DNA of 64,000 nt from Acanthochlamys bracteata (lineage: Eukaryota; Streptophyta; Magnoliopsida; Pandanales; Velloziaceae). Below, piece after piece: positions 11,729 to 24,900 of this stretch (positions are counted from its first letter, which is position 1; each line of letters opens with the position of its first letter). A program made the translations under genes and the position numbers. The notes below the pieces were generated by a model. It had not been told where the DNA came from and searched no databases. It saw only the letters and a program-made list of their open reading frames with translations. The DNA lies in assembly GCA_019914995.1 (NCBI GenBank), contig CM034132.1, forward strand, positions 188,501-252,500, read 5' to 3'.

Positions 11729-12386
11729 CGTGTTGAGTTCTTCCAACATTATAAATCTGAATTATGTCCGGTGAAAGGAAAGAGATTAGCTCGGGAAATT
11801 CTTTCCCCAGCATTATCCACTGTGATTGCTTATTACTTGGTGTACAAATTGTTTGGTGAATTTAATTTGCTTGTACTTCTTTTCTTCCTTGACCTAGCAA
11901 GCAAAGCAATTGATCGAATCTTGAATCAGGTTTTGGATCATGAAAATGAATGCGTTCTGATAAGTCGATATATGTAGCTCAGTTGCCTGTATTCTTCTTC
12001 TTTGATCTGAAGACTGCTGTCTGCAAAATTCATAAACTTCTGTTTTGTAAAAAAAAAGAAAGAAATTATACAGTTACAAAAAAGAAAGGGTACCAACCTG
12101 TATATCAAAATATAAGGAAAGGAAGAAAAACATATAATTAATATTGCACACTACATAATATACACTATTTATCTGCTTTGCAGAACTACAAACTCAATAA
12201 TACACTTTACAACCCTCTACTTTTTCAAGTTTCTTCAAAAGAAACTTGAAAAAAAGTAGCGATGAACCATTTCGTTTCCATGGCTTTCTCCACTATATCT
12301 GTTGGACTACGACATAATTAATAAATAAATATCTCAGACCATTATTTACATGAAAATTCAGGAAATTTAACAAAATACACCTTCCT
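11729..12386. other. Convergent 3' region between LURP-one and kinase genes
   Basis: Only 658 bases separate two stop codons on opposite strands, so both 3' UTRs must lie here and may overlap. A near-perfect inverted pair, AAGTTTCTTCAAAAGAAACTT (about 12228-12248), could form a hairpin in either transcript. Confidence 0.5.
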
Positions 12387-15054
12387 TCATTTCTCAATAC
12401 TCAACCGACGGCTTGATAAATACCCAAACCGTTCTCCTGTACTGGAAACTTTACTTAGAGCGGAACCTGATAGGTAATTGTTGGACTTGGCCAAAACCAA
12501 ACTCCTACTCTTCCTAACTCTAACTTGAGGCTCTTGCCTTTCTTCTTCTAGAAGCACCTGTTGCTGTGCTTGTTCTTCCTGCTGCTGCTGCTTTTGCTGT
12601 TGTTCTTTCTTCCGTTCTCCGTTACCGTTCTCCTCCACAGCAATAATTGTGTAAACTAACGGTTCAACAGGCATGCTTTCTTCAAGCTTGATCAGTGGTT
12701 CAAGTGTTTCAACAACATCTGACATGGGGGGTCTTGACTTGGGGTTATGACTCAAGCACTTGTGTGCAACTGCAGCAGCACGAAGGGCAGCATCAACTGA
12801 GTACTGACCAGATATTGTCTGGTCCATTATGCGGGCTAACCGGCGGGCATCAGTAAGAAAAGGTCGAGCAAATTCTACTAGGTTCTGCTCGCGGGGCGGC
12901 CGCATCTTGTCCACTGACCTCCGTCCTGTCAGCAGCTCTAGAAGCACAACTCCATAGCTGTAGACGTCACTCTTCGCTGTCAGGTGACCTGCTAGGCACA
13001 AAGATCAATCATTGCATGGAACATAATAAGGTTCTGACAATTTCAAATGTTACTAGAGAAACCAGCACCCTATTTAGGAAACGATAATTGAACGCAAGAC
13101 CTTTCTAACGAAGTAACATTATCCTACTTACTGCTATGCTAACTGGTGATTTTACTTACCAGTCATAATGTACTCAGGTGCTGCATAGCCTTGGGTTCCC
13201 ATAACACGAGTCGAGACATGGGTGTCGTCGCCCTCAGGTCCGTCCTTGGCCAGCCCGAAATCAGACAGCTTTGCTTTATAATCCTGAAAAATCATTAGAA
13301 ACTAAATAATCAATCAATGCCGTTTGAATTAATCCATCAGTTCTTAGGTCCTGATCAGTTCGTTTTCAGGACTTTACTCAAATTTCATTTTTCGTAAAAT
13401 TTTATACATACTTTGGACAATGACCTGGTGACACCTTTAATTGATTGCAACTTTCATTCAAATGTTTTCTTGTTCCCTCTAAAACCAAGTCACGCATTCA
13501 AATGACATAATGGTATTCATTCCTCTACCTACTAAATACGCCATTTTTGCTATCAAAGATGAAGAAGTCTTGATGAATATTTCTATCTTCCAACTACCGC
13601 AGACAGTTTCACTATTCATTCTTTGCACAAAATAATATTTCTTAACACAATTCTGAAGTAAGGTAGTGTAAAAAAAATTTTTTTTTTGCCTGTTGATTTC
13701 CTAGGTGAACGTTACAGTATTGACTAGATAATGAAACTAATCCTCCTCATCAATTGGCATTCAAATTTTCTAAAGTGAATCTTTAATTAATTTCCAAGCA
13801 TTTCACAAATCAACTGTAAGCAACTTTTATGTTAAACCTCCAAGAAAAAGTATGAAGACTTTTAATGAGTCAGAACTTTGAATCCTACCGAATCCAAAAG
13901 AATGTTGGAGGCCTTGAAATCTCGGTAGATGACCGGCTTATCTGTCTCATGAAGGAAAGCAAGGCCCTTTGCAGCCCCTACCGCAATCTTTAATCTTGTC
14001 AACCATGGCAGAGATGTACTATATCCTGAAATTAATTAAAATACAAAAAAAAAAATAACATGTAATAATTAATAAGCATCCACAAAATTAGTTGATACCA
14101 TCTCAAAGATTGGATTAGGTTTCGTACCTACCTACTCCTCTGGTTACTTTAATAATCTTTTGCATATACGTTTGGTTTCTTTATATGTTTTTCTTCCTGG
14201 ATATCGATAACCTAACCTCTAGAGGAGAATGAACTACTCTAGCATCTATCTCAACGAACGAACTAATGCAAAATAATGACCTGTTTTAACTAAAGATATG
14301 GCTACTGCAAGAAGTTAGTCATTACAATCAGAAGCCTTCTCTGCTTATCTGATCATTAATTATTTTTTTCTCGGCTATCAAAAGAATGTTTCTTTGTATT
14401 TTGCAGTGTTGGGTAAAGAAAACTAAAAGAAAAGGAAACAAATATCAATTACTTTTGAAGAGGTGGTTCTCCAGGCTCCCCTTTGCCATGAACTCATAAA
14501 CGAGCAGCCTGTGTTCATCTTCACAGCAATAACCGATCAACTTCACTAGATGAGGGTGTCTCAATTGCCCAAGAAATATAACTTCAGCCTTCTCACAAAT
14601 TAATTTATAAAAAAAAAGTCAAAAAAATGGCTAATGATCACGATGATGAGCAGGATTTATAATTATAACTCACCTGCCACTCCTTGTGACCTTGCATGCC
14701 TTCCAAGTCCAACAGCTTCACTGCAACAGCCTGAGACTTCAATCCAGGCCGAACCTTTTCATCGATCAAACCCTTGTAGACAGGACCGAACCCACCTTCT
14801 CCAAGGAAATTGGTACTTGAGAAGCTGTGAGTTGCAGTCTTGAGTTCGGCGAGTGTGAATACAAAGAGATTTGATCCAACAAGTGACACAGATAACTCTT
14901 CCGGGGAAAGCATTCCTGTTGAGCTACTGATGTCGGAGAACGACAATCTCCGCAATGATGACTGCTTGCTACGTTTCTTCAGTTTCTTTGATGTTCTCCG
15001 ACCACTGCCCGCGCAGCAGCCCGTAAGAAATGAACCCCATGAACCTCTGGACAT
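12387..15054 (-). CDS. RIPK: Receptor-like cytoplasmic kinase, subfamily VII, RIPK/PBL-like
   Basis: Five exons (14674-15054, 14453-14588, 13889-14025, 13160-13283, 12387-12988) join in frame to 459 residues. The kinase domain is intact: glycine loop [12 protein letters not shown] (84-94), catalytic Lys113 in [14 protein letters not shown] with catalytic Asp208, DFG at 226-228, activation segment [20 protein letters not shown] and the APE helix. The N-terminus [18 protein letters not shown] lacks the Gly2 needed for myristoylation but has a Cys pair that could be palmitoylated. The C-terminal tail is Gln/Glu-rich. No ectodomain or membrane segment, as expected for an RLCK. The motif ISLAGSDLHVFTLAEL-like lead-in ([17 protein letters not shown]) matches RIPK, which phosphorylates RIN4 in immune signalling. 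Exact orthology is inferred. Confidence 0.92.
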
Positions 15055-18000
15055 TCTCTTAACAAAGATATCTCTACAAAATTTCAGGTCTAACGCCTTA
15101 CTATCATTGCCTGAGATAACTAGCTATATATGACCTGAAAGTGCATTCATGCATGATGCATTTGAAGCAAAGTGTTGTTCATTAAATGGAAGAATTTCAA
15201 GGAGAAGGTGTGTTGGTGGTGGAGGTGATGTCTTTAGAAGATGAAGGAAAGCTTAAAACAAGACACAAAAGAAAAAATAAATAAATAAAGTATTTTACTA
15301 TACATTCAGAGCTCACCAACTACTCTTACCAAAAAATAAATCCAAATTTTCTTCTCAATAGGTAGTATAGTAGTAAAGAAATGTCTAATGTCACCCTTGA
15401 CTTGGACACAGAAAAGCAAACACTACTTGTTAATTAAATCAAAAAAGAAAATTAAAATTCAGATTATTAGGGTCTATAGCTGTCTACTAACCAACCATAA
15501 GATTAATGGTGTGCACATCTCAACTGTTTTTATATAATCAAATATATATTTTTCATCGTTATTCATAAAGATTAATTAATCGCATGCTAAACTAATTACC
15601 AACAGCTGCACACTTCGAAGAGGGAACAACTAATCTTCGACTTCTTGTTTGAAGAGAAACAAGCTAAGCACAACATAGTTGTTGTTAGCTGAAAACTAGA
15701 GCAGAACTAATTGTTTCACTGAGTACAATGAATAAAGATAATTACTCTACTAACAAATCAAGGTATGATTAATTACAATTTAAGATAATAGACAGCTCAC
15801 CCCTCAAAGAGTTTGAATCCATCAACCATAAATTATATGTTTGTTGATGTGGTTCAACAAGAGTGGCAGATTTAGTCTTGATATTATTTTTCCAAGACAA
15901 AGACATCTTAGCATAAAAACAATATAGACTTGAGGAATTATCTCAAACATTGGCTTTTCAATTTCTATCATGTCACAGCAAATACTTCCAATATTCTTTT
16001 TGAAAATCTGGTCATTTGCAATAATTATTTAAGAAGAATTGCTTCTAGAGCCTGAGCAAAAGCTGAAGTAGAATAGATATATAGAACTTGACCTTCCTCC
16101 TCCAAGAGCATGGTATGGTGACAAAATTATACTAGACTTTTAGGCTATTTTTACTTCCACTTACCAGTCACTTCCATCTTAATCAGGATTACTTTTGTTA
16201 TTATTTTCTTCAGGAGTTGAAACAAATGCCAAGAATCTATTCATAGTTGAAACAAATGTTTTTATTAGAAGCTTATTTGATTGCAAAAAAGTTTTCTTTT
16301 CTTGCTTCATAAGATCAATTGTACATGGGCAATGCAGAGGATACTTGTTCCAAATCCACAAAAAAAAAATTTTTTTATGACCTCAATCACATTAGATATA
16401 CAGATGACGAATTAAAGAAAACTCCTCCCAGATTAGATTACTACACATGCACGCAAAAAACTAGGCTAGAAGAAACCCACCAACTAGTATCAATCAAATC
16501 ATAAAAGATTGATGAATTATGGCCTTCTAGAAGACAGCATCATCATAATAAATAATTAAATGAATGATGATACAATTAAGGGTGATCGTCAGCAAAAGCT
16601 ACTCTTTGTTAATGTATTTGTGATCTCATTTAATAGACTAGTCAAAATGGGGGTTAGTTGCAGCGGCAGCCGTAGCTAGCAACTGCAGTTGAGTCTTTGA
16701 AGACGACTTCTAATGCTGCGCATATACGAGAGACGTTCACAAGTTTAGAAAAGAAACGTTTTTCTTCATTGAAGAAATTGGCAGAAAAGAGTTATGTCCT
16801 CCCCTGACGCTTCTAAACTACCCATGTCACATTAGTGTTGCAGGACTAGCTCTCAGATAAACGTTTGCATTGACAATGGTGGCCAAAATTAACATCATCA
16901 GGTAAGGCAGGTAGGTGCAACCTTGTTAGGAACAGAACATTCCAAAAACATGCCTATCACCTCTAACTAAAAAAGAACCAGCTGCAAGTCTTTAAACTGT
17001 ACACAGGTGAGACAGGGTATAAACTTTCGACATAGGTTAATCATGGTGCAGACGGTTCGCTATGATACTAAATCACTCCAACAAACTAAAACCTTAATAT
17101 AAATATTTCGCAATCTGAAAATAACGTCATAGCTTCTCACTTCACGCTACTACAGTTGGCGGATCAAAATTGAACCCAATTAAGATTGATGTACAAGAAA
17201 AGATTATTATAACATGGACTTCAAGCATGTGCTACAACGAATCAGCTTTTCAACTGTTCATGAATGTCAACATACAGGAACAAGATTTTAGATACAACAT
17301 ACAAGATAACATCAGAAGCTTGTCGCTTGCAGTACATATTTGCTAGATACAAATCATTTTGTGTAGTAATCCATTCATCCAGGATAACATCTTAACAATA
17401 ACCTTCTACTACTTAACTAAGATTTCCCAATATACCAAAGAAGGCAATACAAGTGTTAGGGGGTAAACAACCAGTATCAATTCCTACAGAACACACCAGA
17501 CACGGGATTTATGTGAATATAATACCATAACACCATCTGATATCATAATAAAAGGATGCACTTGAACTGAAGCTGACAACTAAATAGCCTATAATTCTAC
17601 CAATGATGAGGGCACTCCCAGGAGAACTTTCAGTTTAACCCATTTGGGTTTGTTATACATGAATTACATATTGCATTACCCTGCTGGCCAACATCTTCAC
17701 TATGACTGCATGAAGTTGCAACTGATACTAATATTGGACAATGTATGCTCAGTCAGATCATGCATTCAAATTACAAAACAAATACGGCAAATACACTTGT
17801 TTAGTAGAAAATTGCTGACCTGAATAAACAACAATGTCATTTCTCTTCCGTGAAAGGCTACCTTGAACTAAGACCCTTGCAACTAGCCCTCAGAAACGAC
17901 AAGCTCAAACCGACACAACATGTTACTTAATAGAGCACAGGAATAAAACAAATAGCATATCAGGCACAGATTGCAATGGCATCTCTACTAATCGAACATC

Positions 18001-18805
18001 CAAGGCTGTGCATCATACTGAATCAGTGTGTAACAACTAAACTTAACAAACTAGAAAGTATACCTAATCTCTTCTCGTATATCAACCGGAAACATTCAGT
18101 AAATTACCCCAGGTTAAGTGACCACTGGACAACTGCACAAACAGTGCAGGCACAAGTGGTGAATGCAAAACCAGTGCTACTACAAAGTGTGATTATATAT
18201 CATGAAGCATTCTAATTAAACTTTAACCACAACAATCCAATAAACACAGAGTGACATACATAAATGTACTATGTACTGCTACCAGATTCATTATATATCC
18301 TTCAACAACTCCCAAATCCCAAACAGGTAAGCAACATACAGAGATCACAGTATACTATGTCAATCATCCAGCTCACTGCATGTACTAAAACATTTCAATA
18401 ACAGAATCCTGCCTCAAAGGAATTACAGCTTACCAACACTTAACCAACTACACATTCCTAAACATGCATACAAAAAAGGCCTAGCAGAGCCATAAGCATG
18501 CCGTGATTCCAGACAAGAACATATGAAGCAATAACAATTCATTCACCGTATCAGGATAATACGCACTTATATCCATAATCAGAGTAAATAGCATTGTAAA
18601 GCATCAGGTTCTAAAATAACCTCCAAACAAGATCCAAGAATTCCAAAAACTATTGAGCGCATAACAAAAATTGTAAAACACATACAGACCAACTGACACA
18701 ATGAAAGCAGTTCAACCACAGTTCATAAAACAGCTATCTAGCAGCCTACTCGAATGAAGATTCGCAAAGAGAGAACGAGAGATATAGCAATTTTCAAATC
18801 ACCGA
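15055..18805. other. Long gene-free region between kinase and RPL27A
   Basis: About 3.7 kb without a supported coding gene. The first few hundred bases must include the kinase leader and promoter (AG/CT-rich at 15180-15240). The last part upstream of 18805 must include the RPL27A 3' UTR. The 17000-18780 stretch is less AT-rich than other spacers but all frames are short. No tRNA, transposon ends or tandem repeat seen. Confidence 0.5.
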
Positions 18806-19249
18806 TCAAGCAGTGAGCATCACAGCTCCACCGGCTTCCTTGATCTTCTTCTCTGCGGTCTTCGACACGAGCTTAGCCTTGATAACCATCGGGCGCTCCA
18901 CCTTCCCCTTGCCGAGAACCTTGAAGTAACCGAACTGTGTGACATCGATCACCGGGGCAGATCCATCGCTGGCAGCCTTGGCTTTGTCCTTCACGTTTTC
19001 GGGCAGCAGAGACCAGAGACGTTCGGTGTTGATCGTTGGGCAGTAGAATTTGTTGCGAAGCTTGTGGAAGTAGCGCATACCAACTTTACCGAAGTAACCA
19101 GGATGGTACTTGTCGAACAAGATCCGGTGATGGTGCATTCCTCCGGCGTTACCACGACCACCGGGATGCTTCCTGTGCTTCCCGATACGACCGTGTCCGG
19201 CCGAGACGTGGCCACGCTTCTTCCGATTCTTCTTGAAGCGAGTCGTCAT
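18806..19249 (-). CDS. RPL27A: 60S ribosomal protein L27a (uL15), cytosolic
   Basis: An uninterrupted 147-residue frame starting [20 protein letters not shown], with the Gly/His-rich [15 protein letters not shown] segment that threads into 28S rRNA, then [19 protein letters not shown], and ending AGGAVMLTA. Length and sequence match plant L27a nearly residue for residue (normal 146 to 147). It is a component of the large cytosolic ribosomal subunit. The start is the first ATG after a GGC-repeat leader. The gene is intronless, as is common for plant L27a copies. GC-rich codon use in the CDS contrasts with the AT-rich flanks, as expected for a highly expressed gene. Confidence 0.98.
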   Translation of the reverse strand: MTTRFKKNRKKRGHVSAGHGRIGKHRKHPGGRGNAGGMHHHRILFDKYHPGYFGKVGMRYFHKLRNKFYCPTINTERLWSLLPENVKDKAKAASDGSAPVIDVTQFGYFKVLGKGKVERPMVIKAKLVSKTAEKKIKEAGGAVMLTA

Positions 19250-19278
19250 TGCCGCCGCCGCCGCTCTGCTTGTGCTAC

Positions 19279-19295
19279 TCCCTCTAGGGTTTTGT
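19279..19295 (-). promoter_or_regulatory. Telo-box-like element in the RPL27A leader/promoter
   Basis: Minus-strand reading gives AAAACCCTAG about 35 bases before the RPL27A start codon. Telo-boxes are standard in plant ribosomal-protein promoters. It precedes the GGC-repeat leader directly. Confidence 0.6.
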
Positions 19296-19299
19296 GGAA

Positions 19300-20487
19300 A
19301 TGAGATGACGAATGAAAGAATGCGGCGAGAATGGAAGGCTGTTATATTGCACTTAAATTTGATCGGAACCGTTAAGTTTTATCGGACGGGTAATAGGAGT
19401 TAGGATTTTATATTTTCTTTTTGATAATAGGCTTGGCTGTTATTGGGCTGAGCTTATTTAGCATTTATGTACAAATCCGTTAAGGTCCTTATGGTCCAAC
19501 CCAAACAGCTGACTCGCTACACCAGAATCACTGCAGCTTCGGAACTCGTTTCCCGCGCGTTCCATTTTCGTTTCCTTCGCTGAGTACGAGCCGAATCCGT
19601 TCTCCTCCTGCCTTTCACTTCTCCGGCGATGCGCCGTCGCGGAGTCAACCGAACAAAATTTTAACTCAATTGCATTAAGAATCAAATTTCATCTAAATTT
19701 TTAATTAAGTTGACAATAATAAAAATTTTCCAAAGCAGTAGCTTTTATGTCATACTTTTTGTACTTTTGTAATATTTTTAGTAAAATTCACATTATCCTA
19801 ATTAGGATTGAGGATAGATCAAGTGATCAAATTTATTGCAGATGTTGCAAAAAAGCGATTGCTAGAAGGCTTCCAGGAACCTCTATTTTGCTTATTTTTT
19901 ATTTTTCTTTGAAAATTTCCGTCACCAAATTTTAAATGTGGCATTATAAAATTTGACCCACAAACCTAACTTCAAAATCGACCTATTTAAACTAAATTCG
20001 GACTTGATTTTAATGAAATTTGGATCAATCCAAAATTGACCCCATAAATTAAATGAGTTCGAGTTGATCCACATATTTAACCCATCTAGATATTTGTATA
20101 GCTCTAATAAATAAAAAATATTAATATATATATATATATATATTAAATATATTAGTTTATTATAATTTAACTAATTTTTTACTTAATTTATAGGTTTTGT
20201 CAAAATTAAATATTCTTGTTTTGAATATATAATTCCTAACAATTTTTACATATTATTATTACAAATTGATTTTATAAATTGATTTTTAATAATTTAATTA
20301 TTAAATTAGTTTGATCATAATTTAATTATTAAAATAGTTGATCCGAATTTTATTTAATTATTAAATAAATTAGGTTAAAATTGATGGTTTTGATCACTAT
20401 ATAAATATATGGATTTAAGATAGAATTGTCTTATTGTGATCCCTACTAAATCTTCCGTAAATTTGTGCCCAACTCTTTTGAGAACAT
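19300..20487. other. RPL27A promoter and AT-rich spacer
   Basis: The first part must include the RPL27A promoter. From 19690 the sequence is very AT-rich and includes a (TA)n run at about 20123-20142. No coding gene supported. Confidence 0.5.
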
Positions 20488-20490
20488 TAA

Positions 20491-20739
20491 GGGCTGTTTA
20501 CCTTGATAAAAAATTAGATGAAGTGAGTCTTTTGAAACTCAATTTAAAAAATTAAATTAAAAATTAAAAATATTTAACAAAAAATAAAATTATATATTAA
20601 TTAATATTTATAATAAGTTTTAAAAATAAATTTAAAAAAAAAATTATTAATAAAAAGATTTTATTTTAATTTTTGTATGTATTTTATATTAAAAGTGGGT
20701 TTAAAAGAAAGTGAATTTGGGGTGTTGGTAAACACGCCC
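20491..20739. mobile_element. Tourist/Harbinger-like MITE with TAA target duplication
   Basis: A 249-bp AT-rich element. The left end reads GGGCTGTTTACC and the right end, read inward, GGGCGTGTTTACC, an inverted repeat with one extra base. TAA flanks both sides (20488-20490 and 20740-20742), the 3-bp duplication typical of PIF/Harbinger-type elements. No coding capacity. Confidence 0.72.
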
Positions 20740-20742
20740 TAA

Positions 20743-21820
20743 GTAAACATCTATGATTTTTGTACAACTATTACTTCAGAAAAATCTTGCACATAAGATT
20801 TTAAACGCACGCTATAGGATTGGCCGTTGCTCAAAAGATAAAAATTAAAATTTATAACGTTAGTATATGTTTAAATAATTAAAACTTATTTCATAATTTG
20901 TTTAAAAACATTTACAGTTAAAAAAGTCATTAAACCAACGAACTCCTAACATTACTGCCTTTGTTGTGTTTATTTATGTATATATAAATTAGTGCTTGAG
21001 TATACTTCATCGTTTGAAAAAATATAAACGCAAAACATATAAGCAAATTATGTCAAAATCGAAAATTTATGTATAATCGTTTCGCTTGTGTAGGATCATA
21101 AAATCGGGAGTTTAAGTAAGATCGTAAGATCTTACTTTTCGATAATCTTTTTATAAATTTATTTAATACTTTTAAAAATTTAGATAATATTTATTAAAAT
21201 TGCTAAAATTAAATATATTATTTTTTTATATTTTATTTTAATGTAATAAGTTAACAATGTTCATATTTATAGTTCATATAAACTATGTCATTAACAATTT
21301 TTTATATTCATTTAGCTTATTATCATAATATTTTTATATATTATGTCATTATTTGTAAATGTACACTTATACTATATTTAGAAAATCTAATTCCTTATGT
21401 AATCAAAAAATTCGTCTTTGTCGCCTCAAAATAAAGAAAAAATATATAATTCAAACCACCACCACACAAAAAATATTTTGCTCTCATAATAAATCCCTCA
21501 CGAAATAAACTAAATATAACTGCATCCACTACAAACGAAGGACTGATTTTTTTTAATTTTTTCAGCTTCACTCAAAATCTTCGAGAGTTCTTCTGATTTA
21601 TGAAAATTTTTTATAAGCTGAAATCGTAAGATCGTCAGTAAAATCGAGATCTTAAAAATTTTAGGATTAAGATCGGGATCTTACAAGTTTGAAGTAAAAT
21701 TAGAATCTTTTACGATCGTTTTATTAATATAAAATCGTAAAAGTTTAAAATTTAAATTGAAATTTTAAAAACTACGTAAATTATAAATAAACTTTTATGG
21801 GCCCGACAACGAAAACACGG
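20743..21820. other. AT-rich spacer upstream of the hydrolase gene
   Basis: Nothing recognised except repeated ATCGTAAGATC/GATCTTAC phrases at about 21100-21150 and 21600-21740, possibly remnants of a small repeat. Confidence 0.45.
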
Positions 21821-21830
21821 ATATATAATA
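21798..21830 (+). promoter_or_regulatory. Site II/TCP-type element and TATA box of the hydrolase gene
   Basis: TGGGCCC at 21798-21804 matches site II elements bound by TCP factors. TATATAATA at 21822-21830 lies 74 bases before the start codon at 21904. Confidence 0.55.
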
Positions 21831-21903
21831 CAGCGCGCGGAAAGGGAGGGAGGAAGAGGGAGCTCTCTCGACCACATTTCGCAACTCCACTCCGGCGAAC
21901 GCC

Positions 21904-24900
21904 ATGAAGAGCGCCATCTTTCGAGCGCTCCGCTTGTTCGTCGGAATCCGCCTCATTACCGCAGTTCTGTTCTCTCTCCTCATTCCCCACTGCCACCACG
22001 TCAGTCTTGTAGCCCTTCGTGACGTCATCCTCTCGTTCTTCTTCCTCCGTTGCGGCCTTCGTCCCCGCTCCGTTCACCTCTACGGCGGCGAAAATGGTGA
22101 CATATCCACGACGGTGATGCACGTGTGGGTTCCGGCGAAGCGGAGAAGGAAACCTGTATTGGTGTTGGTTCATGGGTTCGGAGGGAATGCCAAGTGGCAG
22201 TGGGTCCGACAGATTCGGTCTCTCTCGCGATCGTTCGATCTGTTCGTTCCAGATCTCGTCTTCTTCGGACGATCAGTTACCGATGGCCACGATCGGTCCA
22301 TTCAGTTTCAAGTAACATATTTCTCTCTTTTCTTTTCTTTTCTTTTTATTTTTTTCCTTCAGATTAACGCAGAGTTTTTTCTGACGAATCACTTAGTTGC
22401 TAGACCGAGAGATCGATATTGTTCACGTTCATATGTTGTTGATTGTTTTTTTTCCCATTTGAATATGAGTTTTAGTTGGAGATGAATATTCTCTGGTGGG
22501 AAAACGGTTATGTATGTATATTCTGCCATTCTACTGTTATATCTAGATGAATTTTTCTCTCTGAGTAAATTGGCATTCTTCACAGATCATATAGTAGTTG
22601 GTGTGTTGGATAGTTTAGGAATGTGATTTGAATTCCTTCTACCTGCTTCTACTCTCTTCCAGTCTTCCCCACTAACCTATTATTCTTTTCTTTTCTTTTT
22701 GAATAAATTGTTGAGAAAATAATAATTGTCTTAGAACTGATCTAATTAAGTTAGACTCTAGAATTCCGTGTATTTATTTTGGGAATATATGCAGGCACGG
22801 TGTGTGGGTGAGACAATGCGCCGTTTGGGTGTGGGGAGTTACACGGTGTGTGGAATAAGTTACGGTGGATATGTGGCGTACAGGATGGCTGCAAAGGAGG
22901 CTGTGGCAGAGGTGGAGCGTCTTATTCTGATGACAGCTGGTGTTGGTGCTTCGGCGGCACAATTGAATGAGCTGGCCGGTCATGAGGGGCGGGACGTGGC
23001 AGACATTCTCCTTCCCCGCAGCCCAGAGGACCTCACTGCTCTGATGCGCCGATCAATGTATCGACCACCTTCATGGATGCCGAAGTTCCTTCTCCGAGAC
23101 TTCATCCAGGTATAAAAAACTGAGCTCCTTGTCTGCTCCCTTTTGCAGGCGGCCATAAGTTTATCCTTAGCATGTAATGTATGCTGCAAAATGCATACTG
23201 TGCAGCAAATTGCAGTGCTATAGTAGTTTTCACTTGATTTGCATTGAGTCAATTGTTGCAACAATTAATACGTTATAATTAAATTTGATGCATTTCGGTC
23301 ACATGTTCTCTTTTGACATATTCAATAATAGAAGAAAGCGTCATATCTACGACAGTGATTCAGCTAATAATTTATTAAGCTAAATATGTCAAGTTTCGAT
23401 TTCGTCGCAAACATATAATTGTATGAAATTGATGTATTCATTGTTGCATGAGGCTAGCATTGAAGGTAGGTCAGTCTCATTTTCTCTGTTTGTCATGGAC
23501 CATTTACATGTTGTATCACATTGAAGCACAGAGTAACACCTTTACGGACCACAAGCTTGCTTGCCACAACTTGTGGCCATCAGTGATTCACCTTTCCTGG
23601 TGCCACTAGTGTTTTTGGATTAGGCTGCGCTTGGGTATTGCTTTTGGAAACTTTTTAATAAATATTTTTTATTTTATAATTTTATAAAATTTATTTAAAA
23701 ATTTAAAATATAAAAAATTTTACGTAAAATATTATTATTATTATTATTATTATAGTTAAATAATTAAAATTTATTTTTATAAATATAATAAAAATATTTT
23801 TTGTTTAAAAATATGTTGTGCTGGCAATCTGGACGTTTCCTTGCACATGCTTCCAGTTGTGCTTTTGGACAAAAATAGCATTCATCATTCTCATGGTTCT
23901 CTTATTTGTTTTGGAAAGTAAATCCGGCGTGTTCTGTCTGCTATATATGTGTCTTGCTGTATGTTGAGGTTTTGGATATTCAGGTATGAAGGTTCATGAC
24001 TTCATTCTCTATACTGCACACTATACGACTTGGAGCACGAGGGTGTGCCCATGGGCGCTTGCGAATCTGCGACTTTTCCTGTATAGTAGAGTATTACACT
24101 GGAACGGCAGTAGTTTACGACAATTAATATTAGAGCCTGTGGAACTCATTTGATGTTCCTGCATTCAATGTGCACGCAAGATTTACTGAATTAATTACCT
24201 GGTCCATACGTGTCTAGGAAGTAAACTGTGTCAAATGTGAGAAGTATCAGTGAGTTAATACAAGCTTTTGTGAGGAATACAATATTGAGCCATTTGTAAG
24301 TTTGCAGCACTTACTTAATGAGCCAGACGTGCATGATTAGACTAATGGTGATCAATTTATGACACGATGTACAGCAAATGTTTCGTTTTATCTTACCGTT
24401 CCTCTCTTAGTAATTTATCTTTGGCCCATGTGCAGGTGATGTATATTAATCATCGGAACGAGAGAGTTGAGTTACTTAAAAAACTGCTGCAGAATGGTGT
24501 TGATTTGGATCCCCTACCAGTTCTTACTCAGGCGAGTTTTGGCGCATAATCACTCATTTTGTTAGATGAAAAGTCAGTTATGCAGTCTAGCTTTCAGCAC
24601 AAATATTCATGCAACGTACTGGTAGTTGCTAGAAATAGAAAATGATAGCTGACTTTTGGATTTTTTAGTAAAGAATCTTCTTTTGGATGCCATATAGCTG
24701 TTTTATTATGTGACAAAAGCTATTGAATATGGGCTAGCAGAAGGTGGCATGCTCTCAATTTCGAGGATAGTGATCATCAATTAGGCACCTTTGCTAAGTT
24801 GGAACAATTTTGAGATTATTTAATTATATATACTTCAATTGTTGAGCAACTTCCAAAGTTCATAGATAGATGATGAAAATAAGCTGTAAGATGCAAGCGT

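Noticed and set aside
19458..19685. 75-codon minus-strand frame upstream of RPL27A
   Set aside because: No motif and no splice partners; within a promoter spacer.
21781..22173. 130-codon minus-strand frame
   Set aside because: Antisense to hydrolase exon 1 and its TATA box; no recognisable domain.
22312..22485. Read-through of hydrolase exon 1 to a stop at 22485
   Set aside because: The donor GTAACA at 22312 and matching acceptor at 22795 restore the hydrolase fold; the extension is intron.
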